From positions 7,633,123 through 7,697,122 of the forward strand of contig NC_063053.1 in assembly GCF_018812025.1 (NCBI RefSeq): DNA of 64,000 nt, written 5' to 3'. The notes below the pieces were generated by a model, which saw only the letters and a list, made by a program, of their open reading frames with translations, was not told the origin of the DNA and did no database searches. The translations under genes and the position numbers were made by a program. Source of the DNA: Megalobrama amblycephala (lineage: Eukaryota; Chordata; Actinopteri; Cypriniformes; Xenocyprididae). Within the stretch, counting starts at the first letter, position 1, and every line of letters starts with the position of its first letter. Positions 13,301 through 22,565 of the stretch are shown here, one piece after another.

Positions 13301-16300
13301 GTCCCCAGCCCTGCCACCACTAGTTCCTGTCTGTCCCTCTGCTCATCCTCAGTTTGTTCCATCTTGTGGTGTGGATCCACCTCGGGCCTTCCAGTCCCCA
13401 GCTCCATCTTGGTACGAGAATCCCCTGTCTCTGCCTCCGAGCCCCGGACTCCACCTCGGTCCTCCGACCCATCAGCTCCTTCTTCTCCACCAAGGCCCGT
13501 CATCCCACCAGCTCCGCCGGGCTGGTCACCGTGATTTTGCCAAGTAAGACATGTTCCTGGATCAACATATTTTGTTGATCCTGGAACAACATACCTGTCC
13601 GAAAATTTAGTCGTAACCCTATTCCTACCCCTAAACCTAATCCTACCCATAACTTATCCCTAAAATCAGAGGGGAAAGATATGTGAATAACACTGATGTA
13701 GAAGCACCTAACCCTAATTGCAAGCCTAAATTTGACATAAATGTTAAACTTGTCCCTCAAATTTGATTGGAATGTTGTTCCAGGATCAACAAAGATGTTG
13801 ATCCAGGAACATGTCGTACTTGGTGAAATCACGTTCACCTCACCGGGCTCTCTCGTCCCTCCATCTCCGCCTTGGTCAATTATCACTTTGGTTCTGCTAC
13901 AGAATTCCTGGCTGCCAGCTGCGCCTCTGCCTTCCATCCCTTTGGCTTCACGGGGCTTCACCTTCACGGGGCTCTGCTGTTGTCTTGAGTTGCTCCGGAT
14001 CCACCGCGGACTTCCGGGTCCCCATCTCCGGCTCGCTCCCATGAGCCATCAACTCCACCTTGGCCATTTGGAACTGTGGTGTCACCCTGGCTCCATGTCT
14101 CCTCGGCTCTGTCTGGATCTCCATTGCAGGAACTCACACCCCAATGGACTGTTTGGCCTGTCTCTCTTTGTTTACACCCCTCTCCAGCTCCACGTCCACC
14201 ACCAGAGCCTCAATTGGTTTAATTCAGCCATATATGTTTTGAACCAGAAGCTGATTCAGAAGACCAAATTATACAGGGTTGTCTACAAGTTAATGTATCT
14301 GAATGGTAATTGTGCAGCGGACACATAACTGTAACTGATATGATTAGGCTTAGGCTTGACTATGTTATCAAACAGCTAATAATGTGTTGCTGATGTTACA
14401 CAAACCATGTTCTTGTTTGCCATCTCATAGTCAGACAGCTGCCATCTAAAATCAGCATGCTTAAAATGCTTTGAACTTCATAGAATTTCTATGATAGAAA
14501 GTGCACGTTGACGGGTTTAGTAACATGTTTGTGGTGGGAGGAAATGGGCATTTTTTGAGACTGTCTTTGGTACACTGCGGTTTTAAGGCAAAAGTACTCT
14601 GCATATTTGTTGACCAATGAATTTTGCAAGTAGTTTGTCTTAAAGCAAATTTTAAACACCACATAGACATATACAAACAAAACTTAAAAACTTAAAAATT
14701 GAAAAGCTGAATTTTCAGCATCATTACTCCCGTCTTTAGTGTCACATGATCCTTCAGAAATTATTATATGCTTATAATATGCTGATTTGGTGCTCAAGAA
14801 ACATTTATTATTATCAGTGTTGAAAACAGATTGCTGCTTAATTTTTTTTTTTTTTTTGTGGCAACCATGATGCTTTTTTTCAGAATTCTTTCATAAACAG
14901 GAAGTTCATGGGTGATGGGGGGATAAGAGGATGGTAATTGGTAACTTTCAAGCACCAAAACACATAAAAAAAGACCATATGGTATACGCTTGAGTTCCTC
15001 AAATCCGGCCCTAGAGGGCCACTGTCCTGCAGAGTTTAGCTCTGTGCGCTACATTACAAGTTTTCTGAAATTAGATAGCTTTGTGCAAGGAAGGAAGTCA
15101 TGCAAGTCATATATTGACATGATTTGTCATATATTGTATGAATGGTATATGAGAAATAGTGAAGTCTCCCACGCACACCCTTACACGATTTGTGACCATG
15201 ACCGTATGCTATTGTCTATAAAAATAGGAAGGATGAGTTTTGAAAATGACCTCTACTTCATTTGCATAGCTGGGTCAGACACCAGGAGAGGATAATCCCA
15301 TCTTCCTTCCAACTGATGATGAGTATGACTGGATGCTGGCCAAGATCTGGGTGAGATCTTCAGACTTTCACGTACACCAGACAGTCACACATCTTCTCAG
15401 GACACATCTGATATCTGAGGTCTTTGGCATAGCCATGTTCAGACAACTGCCTGCAGTTCATCCTGTTTTTAAGGTAATTTCTTGTTCTCTCTATAGTACA
15501 GCGTTTAACGTTGGTATGAATGTAAATGTATGGTTGAGTATATATTCTAAAGGCATCTTCTGCTCTTCCAGTTGCTGTTACCTCACATCCGTTTTACAAT
15601 TGCCATTAACACCAAAGCTCGTGAGCAGCTCATCTGTGAGTGTGGACTTTTTGACAAGGTCAGCTTCTCTCTTTCTTATCAGTTTACTTCCTCCATAAGC
15701 AAACTCTGTCTAGAACGTTTTCTATATGTCTGCTGCTGACCATTTTGTATTTTTGTAAATGTAAAGTCTAAATACAAAGACATGCAATTTTTAATTTTGA
15801 GGCAAGTTGCATAAGTTGCGTGTGTTTGGTTTTGCCTTTGGTTACTAAAGATAACTTTAAATGATGCAAGTATTTCCACTTCCTACAGCAAAGTTGCTTA
15901 ATTCCACAGCATTCAAGTCGTGTTGAAATTCAAATACACAGTTTTGGTGTAGTTTTAATATAATATGGTAATAAAATAACAGTGCCTGCATACACCTAGT
16001 ATGTATTTTCTCATTGTTTACAGTGTAGTTTATCACTAACTCCAATGTTTTGTGAATATAGCAATATTGAATAGGGTTATTTTAACTATAGAGAGTTAAA
16101 TTATTGTGTAAAAAAAATAGGTTAATATTAAGTAACTTACATTTTAGACACAATATTTATGGTTCTAATCAAAGTTGAAGTTGCACTTTCCATCACAACA
16201 CACAGTAGTGGTGTTTCGCCCCTGAATTATTTTTTTAAAACAAATTGCGTGAATGAATGAGTCAATGACACTCATAAAGATGGATATTTTTTCATTCCTG

Positions 16301-19300
16301 AACTAATCAGTACTGATGAACGAATAGGCTGAAACAAAGATTCAATGACTCATTCATAAAGACGGCTGCATCTGAATATGCCTACTTCCCTATGTGGTAG
16401 GCAAAAAACAATATGTGAAGTGACATGAGGCCATGGGAGAGATTTGTAAATTGTAGTGAAGCGATGCAAATTATGCTGGTAGGTCACATGATATTGACCA
16501 CATGAAGAATGTAATTCATCCGGATGACATTCATACTACACACATTTTTACTATATTGACCATACTTTTTTAATGGTCATGAAGTAATTACTTATTCAAA
16601 AGTAGTAGGCCTACGTACTCAGAGTATGCGATTTCGGACACAGCCAATGTTGTTAAACAAATTGGTTGAATGATTAATTCAAAAACTCACTCATAAAGAC
16701 AGTCATTTGTTTTATTCCTGAAAGAATCGGTGTATTTGAACATTTGATTGATTGATTCACTCATAAGACAGCCACTTCTCACCACCTACAAGTATAATGA
16801 TGTAACATGCAGAACGAGTCACTGAAAAATTAAATAACAGCAGTGTTTTTTGAGGGGTGCCTGTACTGTATCTGTATGTGTGTCTTACAGGCTAATGGGA
16901 CAGGTGGAGGTGGACACGTAGAACTGGTCCAGAGGTCCATGAAAACCTTCACATACAAGTCCTTGATTTTCCCAGAGGCCATAAAAGAACGAGGCATGGA
17001 CAGCAAAGAGGAACTGCCCTACTACTTCTACAGAGATGATGGCTGCCGTGTCTGGGAGGCTGTGGCAAAGTATGTTACAGTACATAGCTGATAAAAAGAA
17101 GAATGAACATTCAATTGTAAAAAGGAATGAAAACTTGTTTTTTGTTTAGTAATTTGATATTTATTTGGTCTCTTTCTAGTTTTGTGGCAGATGTAGTGAA
17201 CATCTACTATGAGAAAGATGAGACAGTTCAGGAGGATGAAGAGATCCAGGCATTTGTGAAAGATGTTTGCAGCTTTGGAATGCAGGATTTTGATCAATGT
17301 GGTAAATATATGCTTAAAACAAATCCCACAATTGCATCGTGCAAAGGGAGTACACTCGAGCATACTGTACCTTTATAAAGAGTACTTATTACAGAAAGAA
17401 TATACTTAAGTGCAAACTGGATATAATGTTGTCAGACACTTATTTGCAATTTCAATTAAATGAAAATGTATTGTAGTTTAAATTATATTTAAAGCAATTA
17501 GCTGACATTTAGTGTTTCAATATGGTTAAAGTGTACTGATGAATACACTGACAAGCATTTATGATAAACTAAAATGTACTTTAATGTAATTTCTATTGAA
17601 ACTTGTATGCATTGTATTTAAACGAGACTGTCCTCTATAGGTCGTGCATTAAAATCAAAGTGTCCTGTTGTCGATAGGGGCGCAACTTTAGTAAACGCTC
17701 CCATGGGTCGTATTTCAGGGAAGTGACAAAGGACCTATATGGTCGTATTGGTTGGGGAACATGTTGATTTAAACATATTTAATTACATATTTGTAATGAC
17801 AAAGTTGCAATGTAGTACATTTAAAATATATTAATTTTAAATGTAATATCGATTAACACACTACAGTTAAATTATCAAGTGCTTTTTTACATATGCTTTA
17901 GTTAACACATCAAATTAAAGGCAGGGTAGGTAAGAAATTTTGTTCCAAATTTGTTTAAACTTTCTATATATATACATGCATAATTAAAATGTAAGAACTC
18001 TGATAAAAAGAGTATAAAAATCGAGTGACTCTAGACCGTTTAATCTGTATTAAACACAGCTCATTATTTCCATCCGGGACGAAACATAGGATTGGCTTAG
18101 GCGGCTGTCACTCTCTCGCAACCATGGCAACCACCCTTTTGCCACACATGACCTGCCCACTTGCGCGCGCACGTTTGATTTGGGGAATCCAAGAGGCACG
18201 GATCCTAGGAATACCAAAACAATGGCAGAGAAACAGCAAGCTAAATTCACAGTATCGGCCTATGCAGTTAGTGAAGGCAAACCAGGCAAAAAAAGGAAGA
18301 CAGTAACAGTACAAGAAAAGGCAATGAACAAAAAGTCTTTGGATAAACAAAGAAATAAAACGCGAGTTAATATCGGCGTGGCTTTCCAGCGATGGCGAGA
18401 ACTGAGGGAACTCAAGGGGCTGAAAAGTGACTCCTTGATGGCTTTATTTCTGCTGGACAGGTAAATCTTTCTTTTTGTATTTTGATCATACATATTTTTT
18501 TGTTTATTTTTTCATGAAGCATGTGTCATTAGCACACGTAGCTGCGTAATATAGCTAACATAACATTACTTAGCGAGCCGTAGTAGAGACGATAAATAAT
18601 GATAGCTATAGTGTTGAATTGTGCATAATTTTACCCTCTGTCTAAGTCTTTTACCATGTTCACCTGCAAGTTTACCTGCACGTTTTTTTCGCCTTTGTTT
18701 TGTTTTTATATTCTCTACCTATGTTTACTGATGTCTTTATCTTGTATCTGTGTGTGTCGTACACACTTTGTTGTATGTGTGTGTTATTATTTTGTGTCTG
18801 CAATGCAGTTGTGAGTTGATATTTGAGTGTATGTTACTCTGTTGATCTGTAGAACAACGTATATGTTATGAATCTTACACGAAATTCATCTTCATCACAG
18901 TGTAAATGATGGTAATGGAAAAACGTGTATCATGCAACCTGTTTTTAGCTTTGCCTTATAGATAACTAGCTCGTTAGCGAATCAAAAAATATATATTTTA
19001 AACTTTACCAATATCAATATGCTAGCTTGATAGTGAGTACTAAAATACATCTTGTTTGTTTATCTTCATAATTTTAAAGTTATTTTTATTACATGTGATT
19101 CTGACATGATGTCACTACATGCACTGTGCTCCTTCCTCTCCGCTTGCCTCAGGTAAATAATGCGTCTTCCAGCTCAGTGGTCGGAGTCACACGTTCATGC
19201 GTTTTGGGGGCGTGGCTTTGGAAGGAGCCCAGAAGGGAGGGGGTGGAGTGAATGGAAATAATGAGCTGTCTTTAAAACAGTCGTGAGAGGTCTACAGACA

Positions 19301-22106
19301 CTCGATTTTTATACTTTCTTTTTCAGAGTACTTACATTTTAATTATGTATTGATATATAAATAAAGTTTAAACAAATTTTGAAAAAAAGTTTTTTATACA
19401 TTTTTTTGCCTACCCTGCCTTTAAGTGTGCTTCTTTAAAACACAACAAAAGTTAATTAAAATATATATTTGACATCATTATGATTTAAAGTTAAACTTTT
19501 AACTTATTAGACATTATTAGACAGTGCACCTTTAAAAAGTATGCTTAAGTGTGTTAAGAAACAGTCATGAAAGTGTACACTCTTTAAGTACACTTAAGTG
19601 GCCTAACATTATATTATCTGCACAAAAAATATATTAAAAACAAATATTTTAAATTCGAAACACACAAGTGCACATTTAAGTACACTTTTTTCCAAGGGTG
19701 TTTTTATACCCAAAAATGAAAAAATTCTCATCATTTACTCACCCTTCGAAACACAAATGAAGATATGTAATGAAATCTGAGAGCTTTCTGTCCCTCCATT
19801 GACAGTACGTGCAACTGACACTTCAAAAAGATGTGATCGTAAAACTAATCCATATGAATTGAGTGGTTTAGTCCAATTTTCTGAAGAGACTCGATCACTT
19901 TATATGATGAACAGATTGAATTTAGGCTTTTATTCACACATAAACATTGCTCAGCGAACATAAACAGAAGCTCAACTGTACTTGCTTGATGCGCGAGAAC
20001 AAACCTCATTGGTTCTTGCGGAAGCTCAAACGTGCTGCGTAACAGACGAGAATGAACCTCATTGGTTCTCGCGCATGAAGCAAACATGCTTGAGCTTCCG
20101 TTTACCATATCTGATGTGCGTGAATGTTTATATGTGAATAACATTGTCAGGGTTCTGTCACTTCTGTCTAGTTTATTTCTTGGTTTAGTGACAGAGCTCT
20201 GACACTCCCGTTCTTGTCCTGTTTTTGTGTGAGCGTACAGTCTCGAGTGTTCTCGAGCCGCGCGCTCTCTTGTCTGCGTGTCTTGTTTCATGTTGGGAAC
20301 GTGGCGTTCGGATCCCGGCACTCATGTCTAGTTTGGTTTCGGTTTCGTGTCAGGATTCGGACACTCGCGCTCACGGTCCTGTCTTTATTGTGAGCGCACG
20401 GTCGAGTGTTCTTTCACGTGCCGTGCGTTCTTGTCTTGTGTTTTGTGACCAGGCGCTCTTGTATTGTCATGTTTTGTGTAGCACGCGGTTAGTTTCCACC
20501 TGCCGCGTGCTTTCGTGTTGTGTTTTTGTCTTGTGTTGTGTAGCACGCAGTCTATGTTTTTGTGTGAACACGTGGCTTATGAGTTTTCATAGTTGCGTGT
20601 TCATGTCTCGTCTTGTGTAAGCACATGGCTTGTGATTTGTCTTCATTGGCCATGTGCTTGTGTTTTTGTTTTGTTTGGTGTGAGCACATGGCTTGTCATG
20701 TGTTTCTTTGTGCCATGTGCTCTAATGTCTATTGTCTGGACCCTGCCCACCTTGTTACCTCATTATTGGTTCATTTGCCCCACCTGTCCTCCCTCGTTAC
20801 CTGCCTTGTTTGCTCTCCTATTTATTCTCCTTGTGTTTGCAGTCCTGTGCTGGTTCGTCATCGTATGTTTCCCTTTGTCTAGTCTAGTCTAGTCTAGTCT
20901 AGTCTAGTCTAGTCTAGTCTAGTCTAGTCTAGTCTAGTCTAGTCTAGTCTGTTTTTCCCCCACGGGGTAGTTTTTGTTGTGTCTTGTTTTATTTTTTATT
21001 ATTAATAAAAAGCCCTCTTTCTCCTGCATTTGAGTCCTCATCCATCATCAAAACCCTGACAAACATGATAATATGAATAACAAAATAATATTAATAGCGA
21101 TTGAGTCTCTTCAGAAAATTTGGACCAAACCGCTTGATTCGAATGGATTGGTTTACAATCTCTTTATGAACTTTTTGAAGCATCAATGTGGTAGTTGCGT
21201 GGACTGTCAATGGAGGGACAGAAAGCTCTCAGATTTTATTAAAATACCTTCATTTGTGTTTCGAATTTTCATTTTTAGGTGAACTAACTCTTTAAATGGC
21301 TTTCTTAAGGGTATACTGGTGACAGAATTTGTATATGACATCAGTCATTTTCAAGTTCCTTTCTCAGTTCACTTTTTAGCAGAGCTACATGGCCTTTAAT
21401 TTCAGGCCTGTATGTATTCTGACCTCTGAATGAACCAGTGATGAAAAGTTGTCATTGTCTGCAGAGTTTCCCAAGAGTTTACAAACCAAAGAGCAGCTGG
21501 TGGAGTATCTGTCTATCGTCATCTTCACTGCTTCTGCACAACATGCGGCAGTAAACTTTGGCCAGGTGAGATTACACACTATGATGTTTCTGGCATATTT
21601 TGTTGTAAAGTAAAATGAACAGCAAAACTAATATCAATGTTCTGATTCTTTACTCCAGTTTGACTGGTGCTCATGGATCCCAAATTCCCCCCCAACCATG
21701 CGAAAACCTCCTCCTACAAAGAAGGGCGAGGTGGATTTGAAGTACATAGTGGAGAGTCTGCCTGATCGAGGACGCTCCTGCTGGCATCTGGGAGCTGTGT
21801 GGGCCCTCAGTCAGTTTCAAGAAAATGAGGTCTGAAATAAGTGCATATCTGCATGAATACATACAAGCTCAGATGTGCTATGTGAACATGACAGATTCTG
21901 AAAAGTATGATTTTTTTTTTTTGCAGCTGTTTCTAGGTATGTATCCAGATGAACACTTCATTGAGAAACCTGTGAAAGAGGCCATGGCGCAATTCCGCAA
22001 GAACCTTGGAGAAGTTACCAAAGTCATCAAGAACCGAAATGAGGGGAAGAAGCTGCCTTACTACTATCTGTCTCCAGACAGAATCCCAAACAGTGTGGCT
22101 GTGTGA
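4314..22106 (+). CDS. alox5: Arachidonate 5-lipoxygenase, complete, 14 exons
   Basis: Exons: 4314-4463, 6117-6315, 6407-6491, 9220-9342, 10953-11059, 11456-11628, 11708-11854, 15270-15473, 15572-15658, 16891-17069, 17180-17301, 21465-21565, 21659-21829, 21927-22106. All junctions are GT/AG and the frame is unbroken: 675 aa against 674 in human. It oxygenates arachidonate to 5-HPETE and on to leukotriene A4 at the nuclear membrane. The N-terminal PLAT/C2-like domain (about 1-115) keeps W14 and the second tryptophan loop. The catalytic domain keeps iron ligands H369, H374, H552 and N556; the C-terminal ligand is V675 where mammals have Ile. The cork residues F179/Y183 and the ALOX5-type pair A-N after LFDK (exon 9/10 junction) are kept, arguing against a 12/15-lipoxygenase. 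Missing relative to human: the PKA-site loop (C525 at Ser523), Ser271 (Thr273) and the KKK motif (EGK, 655-657). Whether this is the alox5a or alox5b paralogue cannot be told from the window. Confidence 0.97.
4601..4907. mobile_element. Foldback MITE in alox5 intron 1
   Basis: Inverted ends: GGTTCGGCCAAAAATTAAAG on the left and CATTTTTGGCTGAACTATC on the right, with TTAA at the right boundary and a decayed GTAA at the left. The interior folds back (TTCTTCTGCTGAACTCAAAA against TTGTTCAGCAGGAG). No coding capacity. Confidence 0.75.
5090..5940. repeat. Dispersed repeat, uninterrupted copy (alox5 intron 1)
   Basis: Shares blocks such as ACTTGGTCAACT and ACAGCTAATAATGTGTTGCT with a second copy spread over about 12500-14700 in intron 7, which is split by a 1.7-kb insertion. 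This copy therefore shows the empty site. No ends or coding sequence recognised. Confidence 0.6.
6920..7620. mobile_element. MITE beginning TTAAAGTGGACCTATTATGCC-type end (alox5 intron 3)
   Basis: The left end TTAAAGTGGACCTATTATG is the inverted counterpart of CATAATAGGGGCACTTTAA, the right end of the element at 58010-58427. GC-rich interior with AGAGGGCGGAGC. The right boundary is not resolved. It is followed at 7630-7750 by a fragment of another repeat (GGTTCTTCTTTGGGGAACC). Confidence 0.6.
8337..8965. mobile_element. Long foldback MITE, TTAA-bounded (alox5 intron 3)
   Basis: TTAAAGGGTTAGTTCACCC at the left and AAACTAGCCCTTTAA at the right; the two halves are reverse complements over much of their length (TAAGACCTTCGTTCATCTTC against GAAGATGAACGAAGGTCTTA). 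Open frames inside it are translations of the foldback and not genes. Confidence 0.85.
9970..10240. mobile_element. Foldback MITE (alox5 intron 4)
   Basis: Left end TTAAAGTTATAGTTCAGCC, right end GGCTGAACTATCCCTTA; the inner arms CTTCTGCTGAACCCAAAAG and CTTTTGTGTTCAGCAGAAG pair. Same type as 4601-4907. Confidence 0.75.
10271..10545. mobile_element. Half copy of the GTTCACCC foldback family (alox5 intron 4)
   Basis: Left arm only: TTAGTTCACCCAAAAATGG, then CTTTCGTTCATCTTCGG and the CCAGAAAGGTAGTAAAGAC block also found in 8337-8965. The right arm is missing. A poly-T tract follows at about 10677-10698. Confidence 0.65.
12186..12354. mobile_element. Short MITE (alox5 intron 7)
   Basis: Left part GGTTTCACAGACAAG with TTAAGCCTAGTCC; right part GGCCTAATCCTGG followed by CTCTGTGAAA. 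The ends are imperfectly inverted over about 35 bases. Confidence 0.6.
12641..14325 (+). mobile_element. LTR-retroelement-like insertion, non-autonomous or decayed (alox5 intron 7)
   Basis: It interrupts a dispersed repeat whose intact copy is at 5090-5940: the left break follows GCTACACAATGG and the right break precedes ATAACTGTAACTGATATGA. The first 330 bp are T/C-rich, contain CATTAAAG and end in CCCCTGACA near 12975, resembling an LTR. The remainder is C-rich and would encode Pro/Ser-rich protein with several frame changes, as in decayed gag-like or structural regions of short retroelements. No reverse transcriptase and no second LTR are seen. It carries the nested MITE at 13530-13833. 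Class assignment is inference; that it is an insertion is shown by the split repeat. Confidence 0.6.
13530..13833. mobile_element. MITE with compound inverted termini, nested in the LTR-like insertion
   Basis: Left arm CGTGATTTTGCCAAGTAAG then ACATGTTCCTGGATCAACA; right arm TGTTGATCCAGGAACATGT then CGTACTTGGTGAAATCACG. Each arm itself holds a smaller inverted repeat (CTGGATCAACA facing TGTTGATCCTGG). The interior has repeated CCTAACCCTA-like motifs. Confidence 0.8.
14700..14910. repeat. Fragment of the ACTACCGTTCAAAAG family (alox5 intron 7)
   Basis: Shares GCTGAATTTTCAGCATCATT, TCACATGATCCTTCAGAAAT and the poly-T linker with the near-complete copy at 48538-49032. Just downstream, 14997-15055 holds another dispersed piece (CCCTAGAGGGCCACTGTCCT). 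Confidence 0.65.
15659..16890. other. alox5 intron 9, degenerate repeats
   Basis: Between exons 9 and 10. The 16240-16800 part contains several CTCATTCATAAAGAC-type blocks, and a block around 16370-16640 with TATGTGGTAGGC appears to interrupt them. No boundaries or coding capacity can be defined. Confidence 0.4.
17915..19424. mobile_element. 1.5-kb TTAA-flanked inverted-repeat transposon carrying an exon-like frame
   Basis: TTAA at 17915-17918 and 19421-19424 bracket AGGCAGGGTAGGTAA and TTGCCTACCCTGCCT. The inverted repeats are long: about 150 bp can be paired, including TATAAAAATCGAGTG against CACTCGATTTTTATA and AGCTCATTATTTCCAT against GGAAATAATGAGCT. TTAA duplications are known for piggyBac and Kolobok-type elements; no transposase is present to decide. 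The uninterrupted repeat copy B supports the TTAA target site. Confidence 0.85.
18222..18460 (+). CDS. Exon-like 79-codon frame inside the TTAA transposon, function unknown
   Basis: It begins at ATG 18222 ([14 protein letters not shown]) and runs without a stop to AG|GTAAAT at 18460/18461, a good splice donor, which leaves phase 2. The product is strongly basic in the first two thirds ([22 protein letters not shown]), then has a compact amphipathic part ([19 protein letters not shown], then [10 protein letters not shown]) that looks like a folded helical motif. I do not recognise a named domain. It could be the first exon of a transposon-encoded protein in an autonomous relative, or a captured host exon. 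No acceptor or following exon is evident within the element. Confidence 0.45.
20145..21061 (+). mobile_element. Solo LTR with exact 5-bp target duplication AACAT
   Basis: Begins TGTCAGGG and ends CCCTGACA, the TG...CA pattern of LTRs, and is flanked by AACAT on both sides (20140-20144 and 21062-21066). It contains AATAAA near its 3' end (21004), a T/G-rich U3-like part and a pentanucleotide array. There is no internal coding region, so two LTRs recombined. Long frames in it are Cys/Val-rich translations of TTGTGT-type sequence and not genes. Confidence 0.85.
20881..20950. repeat. (AGTCT)14 microsatellite inside the solo LTR
   Basis: Fourteen perfect AGTCT units; absence of interruptions suggests recent expansion. 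Confidence 0.95.
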
Positions 22107-22193
22107 TTCATCGTTGCGCGGAACCATGCAGAAGTGCTATACTAGTAGTAGAAAGTGTTTTATCAGAGTGTTTTATGGGATAAAAATTGGAAA

Positions 22194-22199
22194 AATAAA
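22194..22199 (+). terminator. alox5: Candidate polyadenylation signal of alox5
   Basis: AATAAA 88 bases after the alox5 stop, followed by a T-rich run. It directly abuts the inverted-repeat element at 22210. A further AATAAA at about 22940 could serve a longer 3' UTR. Confidence 0.5.
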
Positions 22200-22209
22200 T
22201 AATTTTTGC

Positions 22210-22565
22210 TCCCACTTTATATTAACTGGCCTTAACTATTATGTACTTACATTTAAATTAATCATTTGATACAATGCACTTATTGTGTACATACATGTTT
22301 TACATTGTACTTATATTTTAAAAACACCTGCATGTAATTACATCTGTGATTAATTTCTGTAATTACATTTATAATTACAATGTTCACCCATCCCTTACAC
22401 CTTAACCCTACCCTTAAACCCACCAAAGCTGTCCCTAACCTTACCCGTATCCCACCTCAATAGCAGCAAAAGTGTTTTGCAATTCAATATGAACCCAATA
22501 AGTACAATGTACTTATTTTTTGATGTAAGTACATAGTAGTTAAGGCCACTTAATATAAAGTGGGA
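22210..22565. mobile_element. MITE with TCCCACTTTATATTAA ends
   Basis: Left end TCCCACTTTATATTAACTGG, right end CCACTTAATATAAAGTGGGA; the next inner blocks also pair (CTATTATGTACTTACA against TGTAAGTACATAGTAG). A C-rich centre (CCTTAACCCTACCC). No coding capacity. Confidence 0.85.

Larger units (their letters stand above)
17366..19700. repeat. AT-rich dispersed repeat, copy A, split by a 1.5-kb transposon (alox5 intron 11)
   Basis: Matches copy B at about 26030-26651: shared blocks include ATGGTTAAAGTGTACTG, CTTCTTTAAA.CACAACAAAA and AGTGTGTTAAGAAACA.AGTC. Copy B runs across the point where copy A is broken by the element at 17915-19424. Confidence 0.6.
19701..21295. mobile_element. Foldback MITE interrupted by a solo LTR (alox5 intron 11)
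   Basis: The left half (CATTTACTCACCC, AAATCTGAGAGCTTTCTGTC) is the reverse complement of the right half (GACAGAAAGCTCTCAGATTT, GGTGAACTAACTCTTTAA). TTAA is intact at the right boundary and decayed at the left. The 917-bp LTR at 20145-21061 sits in its centre. Confidence 0.8.

Noticed and set aside
13237..14042. Two overlapping minus-strand open frames of 137 and 180 codons
   Set aside because: They are complements of the C-rich LTR-like insertion and run through the nested MITE; composition is Gly/Arg/Thr-rich low complexity and no family is recognisable.
20225..20892. Several plus-strand frames rich in Cys, Val and Leu
   Set aside because: They translate TTGTGT/CATGTG-rich sequence of the solo LTR; hydrophobic and Cys-rich by base composition only.
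20881..20950. CRISPR-like short repeat array
   Set aside because: Pure pentanucleotide microsatellite without spacers, inside a vertebrate LTR.
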